Origin: Bacteroidales bacterium
Lineage (GTDB): Bacteria > Bacteroidota > Bacteroidia > Bacteroidales > M50B96
Reading direction: 5' to 3'
Assembly (NCBI GenBank): GCA_021740905.1
Contig: JAIOYV010000046.1
Coordinates: 1-54,243, forward strand
DNA length: 54,243 nucleotides
A program made the position numbers and the translations under genes. Shown piece after piece: positions 27,406 to 34,633 of this stretch. Every line of letters begins with the position of its first letter. Within the stretch, counting starts at the first letter, position 1. The notes beneath the pieces were generated by a model, which was given only the letters and a program-made list of their open reading frames with translations, did not search any database and was not told the DNA's origin.

Positions 27406-28232
27406 ATGGAAAAAGACGAGCCTATTTTAAACAAGCATGGTAAATTGCGAAATACGGAATACCTAGAACGATTACAAGAGTAACAGGTTGAATTGGTGAA
27501 GCTGCAAGAGTGGATCAAAGCCGAACGAAAAAAAGTAGTACTCATATTCGAAGGCAGGGATGCAGCCGGAAAAGGTGGGGTCATAAAACGGATTATCGAA
27601 TGTTTGAATCCCCGGGTAGCTCGGGTTGTTGCGCTGGGTGTACCCACAGAAAAAAAAAGAAAAAACACAGTGGTATTATCAACGCTATGTACCCCATTTG
27701 CCTGCCGCCGGCGAAATGGTTTTGTTCGACCGTTCGTGGTATAACCGTGCAGGTGTGGAACGGGTTATGGGCTTTTGCAGCGATGGGGATTATTGGGAGT
27801 TCCTGCGGGCCTGCCCAAATTTCGAACGCATGTTGATCAGGTCGGGCATCATCATCCTAAAATATTGGTTTTCGGTAAGTGAAGAAGAACAGGAAAGGCG
27901 GTTTCAGTCCAGGTTGAAAGACCCCACCAAACGGTGGAAGTTGAGTAGCATGGATTTAAAATCGAGGGAGTTGTGGGTGGAATATTCCAAAGCCAAGGAT
28001 GATATGTTTTCGTACACCGACACCAAGATTTCGCCGCGGTACGTGGTTAATGCCGATGATAAAAAAACGGGCCAGGCTCAATGCCATCAACCATCTGTTA
28101 AATGCAATCCCTTACAAGGATTTAACCCCTCCCCCCATAGAACTTCCGCCCCGTACGTCCGACAAAGGTTATGTAAGGCCACCTATCCAGGAGCAAACTT
28201 TTGTGGAGGATATTTTTGAGGGGAAGGATTGA
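27406..28232 (+). pseudogene. ppk2: Broken polyphosphate kinase 2 (ppk2)
   Basis: Three reading-frame pieces give one PPK2 protein of about 275 residues: MEKDEPILNKHGKL..., then [19 protein letters not shown] (Walker A), then [17 protein letters not shown] (Walker B/lid) and the C-terminus AINHLLNAIPYKDL. The frame is broken by an in-frame TAA at 27481-27483 after 25 codons, an extra A in the A9 run at 27650-27658, and an extra A in the A7 run near 28061-28067. Removing one A from each run restores the family sequence ([28 protein letters not shown]). PPK2 moves phosphate between polyphosphate and nucleotides. Two homopolymer shifts could be sequencing errors, but the nonsense codon is independent. 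Confidence 0.88.
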
Positions 28233-28286
28233 TGATATAACCATTTTTAGTCCGTCAAAAAGGCACGTTCTGGTCTGCTTACAATG

Positions 28287-28294
28287 TATCTTTG
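28287..28294 (+). promoter_or_regulatory. -7 like promoter box before the tRNA-like fragment
   Basis: TATCTTTG matches TAnnTTTG and lies 65 to 100 bases before the tRNA-like segment, the position of a stable-RNA promoter. No good -33 TTG is seen at 19-23 bases upstream, so it may be an isolated box. Confidence 0.3.
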
Positions 28295-28341
28295 AGAGGC
28301 TAAGTAAGTTAAGACAGTTCCATGCATAATTCGGAGTGCGA

Positions 28342-28393
28342 CTTAAAGTCAAGAGGTCATCGGTTCGATTCCGATATTATCAACATTGATAAT
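28342..28393 (+). other. tRNA-like 3' fragment followed by an 8-bp inverted repeat
   Basis: ATCGG-TTCGATT-CCGAT at 28359-28375 is a perfect T-arm with a TTCGATT loop. It is preceded by CTTAAAG (an anticodon-loop-like stretch with TAA at the anticodon position), TCAAG and a 5-base variable loop AGGTC. The 5' half (acceptor, D arm, first anticodon strand) is missing: the bases before the loop are TGCGA instead of the CTTGA that would pair with TCAAG. ATTATCAA-CA-TTGATAAT at 28376-28393 then forms a perfect inverted repeat. Such 3' tRNA fragments often mark integrase attachment sites, but no integrase gene is in the window. Confidence 0.5.
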
Positions 28394-28417
28394 GAGGCAG
28401 TTAGGTTGTTGAAAAAC

Positions 28418-28780
28418 TTAGCTACCTTTTTGTTTGCCCACGAATTTGCCCAGGGTTTTATTATTTGTGACTTCAAAAACGAAAGCCCCTGCAATTACCA
28501 GGGCATGTAAGGAGGAAATATTTATGCTGGAGGTAGTCTTGAAATTATACAAAATAGTATTCAAATCTGAGAAAGGATATTCTGCAATAATACCTGAAAT
28601 ATGTTCAGTCTTTAATTCGTTGAAAACAGCAAGTTCTTCTGACGGTGGAGAGACTTGGTTTACCCAAAATTCCGGTTTTAGGATAGAGGGTAATAAATAT
28701 GATGTTTTCCTTTTGCCAGAAACAAGTGTGATATTATTTGGACTCTTATTGCTTTCAAATTCAAACGAATCTCTATTCAT
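28418..28780 (-). CDS. Small overlapping gene or decayed sorting-domain remnant
   Basis: 120 residues from an ATG that overlaps the stop of the 1011-residue gene by 8 bases, which would give translational coupling. There is no signal peptide. The C-terminus (INISSLHALVIAGAFVFEVTNN...LGKFVGKQ) looks like the last strands of a T9SS type A sorting domain (compare G.YFYEV.....GKFV.Q). It may therefore be the leftover 3' end of another T9SS gene rather than a working protein. The opposite strand also has an open frame of similar length. Confidence 0.35.
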   Translation of the reverse strand: MNRDSFEFESNKSPNNITLVSGKRKTSYLLPSILKPEFWVNQVSPPSEELAVFNELKTEHISGIIAEYPFSDLNTILYNFKTTSSINISSLHALVIAGAFVFEVTNNKTLGKFVGKQKGS

Positions 28781-31700
28781 CTATAATAGCTATTTTAATA
28801 ATGTCAGAGATATCATCTTTAGTTTCAACCTTTATAAAATATGTTCCAGGACTTAAGTTTCCGCTTAGGAGTTCACAAATATGCTCTCCTTGAATAAAAT
28901 AACCATCTGACAATACCTGAATTTTCTCGCCAAGGATATTGAAAAGGGATAGTTCAACATAAGTCGAGCTGGATAAAGTAAAGGAAATATTTGCTTTTTC
29001 TGAAAATGGATTTGGGTAGCACATTAATGAAACAACCTGTTCTTCCAATTCAAACAAGCCAATAATATAATTGACTGTAAAGGATTCAATTAGCTGGCAA
29101 TTTAGAAAATCAGTAATAGTGACATAATATTCATCTGGCACAAGATTCTCAATATCTTCTGTTTGCGAACCATTTGACCAATTATAGGAGTATGGAGTAA
29201 TCCCTCCCGAAACTGTGATATTTATGTTTCCATCAGGTACTGAGGGACCGGATGCGTCCTCAACTATTGAAGTAAATTCTAAAATAGGAGGATCATTTAA
29301 AACAAAGCTTACCATAGCTTCACATCCTCTGGAATCGAGAAAAGTAAAAATATGCGAGCCAGCCCAGAGGATTGTATCATGTGGATATGAATACGGTGGA
29401 GTTCCCCCGGTGAAGTTAAATACAACAAGGGTAGAATCGCCATTGCAAGCGATAGGATCAAAATTGGCTGTTGCAACAAATGAATCCGGTTCAATTACAT
29501 CAATTGAAATCTCGGTGGATAGCTGTTCTGCATCAATAATAGTTACATTATAGTTCCCCGGAGGCAAACTATCAAGAAATTGATTAGTAGAACCATTATC
29601 CCATTGAATAAAATACGGGCTGGTCCCCCCGGTAAATGTCAAATTAATTGCAGCATCTGTTTCCCCATAACATGAAGGTTGTGTAACCACTTCCTTTACA
29701 AAGGGTAGGTTCATTTTAAAGAGAAAAATATCAAACGATCCATTTAAACTTGTATCAATAACTCCTGAAGTAACAGGAAAATCGACCGAGTATGTGACTC
29801 CAGTCAAGAATAGATATTTATCTTCATGTAAAGCAATTCCATACCCCCATTCAGATTCGCTTTTGCCTAAGAATGATGCGTACAATAAGTTGTTTCCAGA
29901 AGTGTCAATTATTCCAATAATAACATCCCGATTCCCATTATAAATGGAGTCGTAACAATTGTTACTGGGGATGAAAATATTAGGACTTTCTGTGGATCCT
30001 GTAAAATAAATATTATTTCCTGTGTCAGTGGTAAGAGAGGTAACTTCATCTATATCATCACCTCCAATAAAGGTTGAGAACTTAAGATATGTACCGTCAG
30101 ATGCTAATTTACTAATGAAACCATCTCTTAAATTGGAATGAATGCTATCAAAACATCCATTTGATGTTGGATAACTAAAGGATATTGTTTTGCCTGCGAC
30201 AATTACATCACCGTTCAAATCAATCGTAGACGAAAGGAGTTCATCATCACTTCCTCCCCCAAAATAGGTTGAAAATATCAATGAATCACCTGATATTTTA
30301 CTGACAAAGATGTTTTGATCATCGCAAAAGGGTGTACTAAAACTGCCAGGGGTTGTTGGAAAATCTGAATACTTTGTTGAGCCTGTAATAATATATGTGT
30401 CATTACCGCAATAGTTAATGAAGAGGCCTTGGTCCAGCTTAGAGCCACCGATATAGGTACAATATAGTAAATCTGATAATTCAGAGTTAAATCTTGCAAT
30501 AATACCATCTACATTATCATTATAACTAGTATCATACGCATTTATAGTACATGGCAGATCTAAGGAGGAAGTTGTTCCTGCAATTGCAATATCACCCAAG
30601 GTATCAATTGAGATGCTAGCACATGCTTCTGAACCAGAACCTCCAAAAAAAGTAGACTTTAAAAGACTATCTCCCGAATTATTAATGATAGAAATAAAGC
30701 AATCAATAGAACCATTATGACTTTCATCAAAAGCACCAGATATTATTGGATAATCATTCCCTGAGACATTACCACAAATTATCGTGTTGTTATTCAAATC
30801 TGTAATGATATCACCAAAGTATTCAAATCCAGAGCTTGCTCCAATATATGTTGAAAAAAGTAAAGTGTCGATATTTGGAGTAAATTTTGAAATTATGAAA
30901 TCTCTATCACCATTAATTGAGTCGCTATACGCACCAAGACTAATTGGAAAGTCATTGGATTGGGTCGAACCACCTATGATAACATTACTATTATTATCAA
31001 AAATAATATCATCTGCCCAATCGAAAAACCATCCACCAAAAAAGCTACAAACTACCAATGGATCAATAATTATAGTTTTACTTTTATCATACGATTCAGC
31101 ATTAAAAGTAATTGTTTTGGAATCCTTCAATTCAAAGCTAACCGGAACCTCCACATTCTTTTCATCAATTTCCTGGTAGGCAAAAAGTTTACAATGTTTT
31201 ACAATACCCAATGATGTAAAGATTTCTAATTCACCCTCTTCGTTCAGTTTTAGATCATCTGCCCCTTCAAAGGATATTTCAATATCCGAAATATCTCCAC
31301 CCGGGTTTACAATTAAATCATATCGAAGCCCATCATTGGTATAATAATGACGTAAATCGATATTGCTGTATAAACTTTGAGTTTGGATTTCACTGAATAA
31401 ACCAACATGGGATGCCCATTTCGCTTTATCGTTTCCTATAAAATAATTGTAATAGGTTGATAGCTTATCATTGCCTGAAATATCAAGCTTTTTTTCATCT
31501 TTACAATTACCGAATTTCATTTTAACGACATGCCCATATTTTCTTGAATTATTTAGGTGGTCTTCAACAAAAAAAGGTTTGCTCTTTACATTAGAGGATT
31601 CAACTTTAAAAAAGTCGTAGATTATACCATCTTCAACAAACCATGCATTGAAATTATTTTGCCTCGTCAAAAAAACTACATTTTCTGGCCATTGACCTTT

Positions 31701-31808
31701 GTTTTCGATAAAAGTTTTATTATTTGACTTGACTGAGTTTACTGTTTGTCCCGAAGAATAATTAATAATTAACAAGGAAATTGACAATACAAACAAAAGA
31801 TTTTTCAT
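28773..31808 (-). CDS. Large T9SS-sorted surface protein with SBBP-like and SprB-like repeats
   Basis: 1011 residues. A signal peptide (MKNLLFVLSISLLIINYSSG) is followed by FIENKGQWPENVVFLT, typical of the DUF7948-type N-terminal domain. From about 250 to 690 there are eight or so SBBP-like blade repeats (FFGGSGSEA, TYIGGSKLDQG, TGSTKYSDFP). Two or three SprB-like repeats follow (SCYGETDAAINLTFTGGTSPY, LPPGNYNVTI). The end is a T9SS type A sorting domain (CYPNPFSEKANISFTL, SPGTYFIKVE). It is probably a cell-surface adhesin-like protein. The IS element is inserted 86 bases before its start codon and may have separated it from its promoter. Confidence 0.9.
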   Translation of the reverse strand: MKNLLFVLSISLLIINYSSGQTVNSVKSNNKTFIENKGQWPENVVFLTRQNNFNAWFVEDGIIYDFFKVESSNVKSKPFFVEDHLNNSRKYGHVVKMKFGNCKDEKKLDISGNDKLSTYYNYFIGNDKAKWASHVGLFSEIQTQSLYSNIDLRHYYTNDGLRYDLIVNPGGDISDIEISFEGADDLKLNEEGELEIFTSLGIVKHCKLFAYQEIDEKNVEVPVSFELKDSKTITFNAESYDKSKTIIIDPLVVCSFFGGWFFDWADDIIFDNNSNVIIGGSTQSNDFPISLGAYSDSINGDRDFIISKFTPNIDTLLFSTYIGASSGFEYFGDIITDLNNNTIICGNVSGNDYPIISGAFDESHNGSIDCFISIINNSGDSLLKSTFFGGSGSEACASISIDTLGDIAIAGTTSSLDLPCTINAYDTSYNDNVDGIIARFNSELSDLLYCTYIGGSKLDQGLFINYCGNDTYIITGSTKYSDFPTTPGSFSTPFCDDQNIFVSKISGDSLIFSTYFGGGSDDELLSSTIDLNGDVIVAGKTISFSYPTSNGCFDSIHSNLRDGFISKLASDGTYLKFSTFIGGDDIDEVTSLTTDTGNNIYFTGSTESPNIFIPSNNCYDSIYNGNRDVIIGIIDTSGNNLLYASFLGKSESEWGYGIALHEDKYLFLTGVTYSVDFPVTSGVIDTSLNGSFDIFLFKMNLPFVKEVVTQPSCYGETDAAINLTFTGGTSPYFIQWDNGSTNQFLDSLPPGNYNVTIIDAEQLSTEISIDVIEPDSFVATANFDPIACNGDSTLVVFNFTGGTPPYSYPHDTILWAGSHIFTFLDSRGCEAMVSFVLNDPPILEFTSIVEDASGPSVPDGNINITVSGGITPYSYNWSNGSQTEDIENLVPDEYYVTITDFLNCQLIESFTVNYIIGLFELEEQVVSLMCYPNPFSEKANISFTLSSSTYVELSLFNILGEKIQVLSDGYFIQGEHICELLSGNLSPGTYFIKVETKDDISDIIKIAIIDE

Positions 31809-31884
31809 AAGGTGGATAAAGTATTATTTAATAATATAGTTTTACAAAAATAAATAAACTTCTTGAATATTTCCAAATATCTGA

Positions 31885-31894
31885 AATTATGCAA
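31885..31894. repeat. Left copy of the 10-bp target-site duplication
   Basis: AATTATGCAA directly precedes the left end of the ISAs1-like element and is identical to 33756-33765 beyond its right end. Confidence 0.9.
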
Positions 31895-32033
31895 TAGGGC
31901 AAACGCATGAACAAGACATATCCTCCTTTTTATGTATATGGAATTTGTTGTTTGAATTTTTGCGTGAATTAAGCGACAATAGGGCTTTCCACCAGTGATC
32001 CTGATAGTGCGATTAGCTGATATGTATGTTTGG

Positions 32034-33206
32034 TTAGGCTATCATATTTGTAAATATTTTCATTGCATAGTCATCGTCCCAGGTTGCTCTTTTCCTTTTG
32101 CCTTTAAAACTGCCCTTGTCCGAGGTTTCCATTTTTATCATGTTCAGGGCCATTTTCCTAATGGTTGTAAGGTTTTCTGCGCCGTGGCCAGTTCTTACCC
32201 TGCAATAATCTTCTTTAAAGACCACATCCAATATCCAGTGAAGTTTGTTTTCGATATGCCAATGCGTCCGCACCGCCTTGTTGATAAGGGCGGCGTTGCC
32301 GGAGAGCGATGATATATAGAACCGTTCTTCCACGGTTTCTTTCCCACTGGCCTGGTGGTAGACCGTTGCAGTTATTTTTGCGATACTTTTAATACCCTCC
32401 CATCGAAGGGTTTCGTACAACCAACCCAGGTTGTTGATTGTCACACATTCCCGTGTTTCGACACGTCCGTGGTCTTTTTCAGTTTGGGTATCGGTTTGAT
32501 AAGTATAGTGGGCAAATTCGGGCGATTTTATCTTCTCGAACATATCAGTTACTTCTTTGTAAAGGTTTGGCTGGTTTTCCTTTAACGCGATTAAATAATC
32601 GGCTCCCTTTTTAATGATTTTCGAAGTTATTTTCGTTTGGCAGCCCATTGCATCTATCGTGACGATAGCCCCTTTGATGGCAAGCAATGTCAGCAAGGCC
32701 GGGATGGCTGTTATCTCATTCGATTTCTCGTAGCATTTCTTTTGCCCCAGCACCAGCCCGTATTGGGTGGATAAGGCACTGACCATGTGTATTGCTTTTT
32801 TCCCTGTGCTTTTATCGGCAGAATTGCAGACCGTTTTCCCATCAATACTGACAATATCCTGTTGTCCGGGTTCTGGCGGGTCAACACTATTGCGGATATC
32901 GCCCACCCAGTCTATAAAAGACAACTGGAACTGGTTGGGGTCAATCGCGCAAAGTACACGGTTGAACGTATCGTGACTGGGCACACCCCCCTGTAGCTTT
33001 AGGAATGTGGACAGCCATTTGCGCTTTGTACTGGCATACCGCTCAATTTCCTGGAAGTCATCGGCTCCCGAAATAATTGCTATTACAATAATAAAAAGCA
33101 CTTCGCTCAACAGATGACTTATCTTATGGGCCTGCCTAGGGTCGGAGACACGCGAAAAGTAGCCGCAGAAACAATCATAAACAGCTTCATCTTTAAAATT
33201 TTCCAT
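32034..33206 (-). CDS. ISAs1-family DDE transposase
   Basis: 390 residues, the normal length of ISAs1/H-repeat transposases, with intact frame. Family stretches: ADDFQEIERYASTKRKWLS, GVPSHDTFNRVLCAIDP, VSIDGKTVCNS (first catalytic Asp), KGAIVTIDAMGCQ (second Asp), DYLIALKENQPNLY, HWHIENKLHWILDVVFKED (final acidic residue region) and AENLTTIRKMALNMIK. It starts 32 bases from the symmetric operator shared with the passenger gene. Confidence 0.96.
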   Translation of the reverse strand: MENFKDEAVYDCFCGYFSRVSDPRQAHKISHLLSEVLFIIVIAIISGADDFQEIERYASTKRKWLSTFLKLQGGVPSHDTFNRVLCAIDPNQFQLSFIDWVGDIRNSVDPPEPGQQDIVSIDGKTVCNSADKSTGKKAIHMVSALSTQYGLVLGQKKCYEKSNEITAIPALLTLLAIKGAIVTIDAMGCQTKITSKIIKKGADYLIALKENQPNLYKEVTDMFEKIKSPEFAHYTYQTDTQTEKDHGRVETRECVTINNLGWLYETLRWEGIKSIAKITATVYHQASGKETVEERFYISSLSGNAALINKAVRTHWHIENKLHWILDVVFKEDYCRVRTGHGAENLTTIRKMALNMIKMETSDKGSFKGKRKRATWDDDYAMKIFTNMIA

Positions 33207-33237
33207 AGTTGAACAGATTAATTAATATGTATATATG

Positions 33238-33276
33238 TATTGACAAATATCTATTTAATTATTATTTTTGTCAATA
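33238..33276. promoter_or_regulatory. Symmetric divergent promoter with 10-bp inverted-repeat operator inside the IS
   Basis: TATTGACAAA (33238-33247) and TTTGTCAATA (33267-33276) are perfect inverse 10-bp arms 19 bases apart. On the plus strand TTG (33240-33242), a 20-base spacer and TATTTTTG (33263-33270) make a full -33/-7 promoter for the HTH gene. By symmetry the minus strand has TTG (33274-33272), 20 bases, then GATATTTG (33251-33244), one mismatch from consensus, for the transposase. A protein bound to both arms would cover both promoters. Confidence 0.65.
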
Positions 33277-33294
33277 ATTAAATATCAACATATT

Positions 33295-33732
33295 ATGAAC
33301 AATGTAAAACTTGGCAGACCAGTCGATATATCAAATATAAATATCGAATTGTTAAAAGATTGGATGAATTCAAATAAATTCCATCGAAAAATTATTATAT
33401 GTCAATCTTTTATAGCACTAAGCAGGAATATCCCCATGAACGAAGTATGCCATGTACTTGGGGTAACACGTGAAAGCATACGCTTGTGGAAAGAACAACT
33501 CCGCACAGGAGGACTGCCCGGGCTACTAAAAGATAAGATACGTGGGAAAAGGTCGAAGCTGGACACAGCCAAGAAAATGGAATTGGAATCTATAGTGAAG
33601 AAATCGCCCAAAATGAAAGGCTACAAAACCGGAAAATGGACTGGTCTTCTGGTTCAGGATTTTGTCCAGAAGGAGTGGGGGATCAATATAAGCCTAAGGA
33701 CCGCGCAGTTGTGGCTCTCAAAAATCCGATGA
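33295..33732 (+). CDS. IS passenger: helix-turn-helix DNA-binding protein
   Basis: 145 residues from ATG 33295, 19 bases after the operator; an upstream TTG at 33268 would place the start inside the promoter box. It holds an N-terminal HTH (MNEVCHVLGVTRESIRLWKEQL) and a second winged-helix-like part (WTGLLVQDFVQKEWGINISLRTAQLWL), the layout of the DNA-binding front of IS630-type or HTH_29/33 proteins with no catalytic domain. It lies wholly inside the IS and ends 23 bases from the right end. A role as repressor of the transposase promoter is inferred from the operator. Confidence 0.82.
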   Translation: MNNVKLGRPVDISNINIELLKDWMNSNKFHRKIIICQSFIALSRNIPMNEVCHVLGVTRESIRLWKEQLRTGGLPGLLKDKIRGKRSKLDTAKKMELESIVKKSPKMKGYKTGKWTGLLVQDFVQKEWGINISLRTAQLWLSKIR

Positions 33733-33738
33733 CTTCTT

Positions 33739-33765
33739 TTCATGCGTTTGCCCTGAATTATGCAA
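33739..33765. repeat. Right inverted repeat and target duplication of the IS
   Basis: TTCATGCGTTTGCCCTG (33739-33755) is the inverse of the left end except at the outermost base, and is followed by the duplicated target AATTATGCAA (33756-33765). Confidence 0.9.
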
Positions 33766-34159
33766 TTGGTTGAATTTAGTTTAAAAAAAAGAAAAATAAT
33801 AGATATGTTGTAAAACATGTTGTAATTCTAAATAAGTTATTATTATTGCATAGATAAATTTACTTAACTTTAAGACCTAACCTTATCCTTATGTTAAAAT
33901 TATTTTTATTTAGCTATCAACATTTTTCAACTTACTTAAAGGCATCCGTAGTTTTTACTATGTTAATTGATTTTAACAACACACTTCAGTTTTATCACCC
34001 AAGTTGGCATGAACTTGTATATTGTCCAATTCGTCATGCTTCAGACTCTAAGGATATTAATAGGTTTACCCATTAATTTTATAAGTAGGAAAATATAAAA
34101 TTATCAATTCGTAAATTTTAAACCATAATATTTTTTTAATAAACTAAAAAATCTGCACT
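33766..34159. other. AT-rich region between the IS and the RHS locus
   Basis: No convincing gene is seen here. A 61-codon open frame at 33891-34076 has no signal, coding bias or family resemblance and is judged spurious. The stretch probably contains the promoter of the RHS locus, but no full TTG...TAnnTTTG pair could be assigned. Confidence 0.4.
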
Positions 34160-34609
34160 ATGAAACAAAATTTGATTTTATTCATTCTTTTAGGATTTTC
34201 TTCTCTATGCAATTCACAATCGACAAATATTGAGTTGAGTGTTCGCATGTTTGTTGAACCCAGCACTGAGATTGTCTTTGATTCAACTTTTTACAATAAT
34301 CCCAATTTTGAACCAATGGGCACTTGTGATAGTATTAATGTTTTCCTAATTGTCCAATTATGTGATACTTCCAACGTATCATCCCTGCATGTAAAGTTAG
34401 GCACCAGCTTAGGGCAAGGCAACAAATTAACTCATATTTTTTACTTTGATGCAATACCTTCGCAAACATCGCTTGGATATTCAAGAGAAGGTAATAAGGT
34501 ACGACTGCATTTAGGCAGTTATCCATCTAATCAGGAATATTTTTCCGAACTCCAACTAGAAGATCAATCAGGGGTACTTTCACTTCCTTTTCAATGTCAT
34601 TCATTTTAA
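34160..34609 (+). CDS. Small secreted protein, unknown, leading the RHS locus
   Basis: 149 residues with a signal peptide (MKQNLILFILLGFSSLCNSQ) and a beta-rich mature part with a pair of cysteines (GTCDSIN, VQLCDTS). No family recognised. It ends 24 bases before the first large RHS-type gene and is probably cotranscribed with it. It could be a chaperone, adaptor or surface component of the RHS system; the sequence alone does not decide. Confidence 0.6.
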   Translation: MKQNLILFILLGFSSLCNSQSTNIELSVRMFVEPSTEIVFDSTFYNNPNFEPMGTCDSINVFLIVQLCDTSNVSSLHVKLGTSLGQGNKLTHIFYFDAIPSQTSLGYSREGNKVRLHLGSYPSNQEYFSELQLEDQSGVLSLPFQCHSF

Positions 34610-34633
34610 CAATAACCAAAAACCAAAGATACG

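Larger units (their letters stand above)
31895..33755. mobile_element. Complete ISAs1-like insertion sequence with a divergent HTH passenger gene
   Basis: 1861 bp. The left end TAGGGCAAACGCATGAA (31895-31911) and right end TTCATGCGTTTGCCCTG (33739-33755) are 17-bp inverted repeats with one mismatch at the tip. The element is flanked by the 10-bp direct repeat AATTATGCAA at 31885-31894 and 33756-33765, a target-site duplication in the 8-10 bp range of the ISAs1 family. It carries the transposase gene on the minus strand and a short regulator-like gene on the plus strand, with a shared promoter between. It lies between two divergently transcribed surface-protein loci. The perfect duplication implies a recent insertion. 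Confidence 0.93.

Noticed and set aside
28434-28856. 140-codon plus-strand open frame opposite the small gene
   Set aside because: It runs antisense through the 3' end of the 1011-residue surface protein gene and shows no recognisable domain.
33891-34076. 61-codon open frame after the IS
   Set aside because: No signal peptide, family resemblance or promoter, and its composition is that of AT-rich non-coding DNA.
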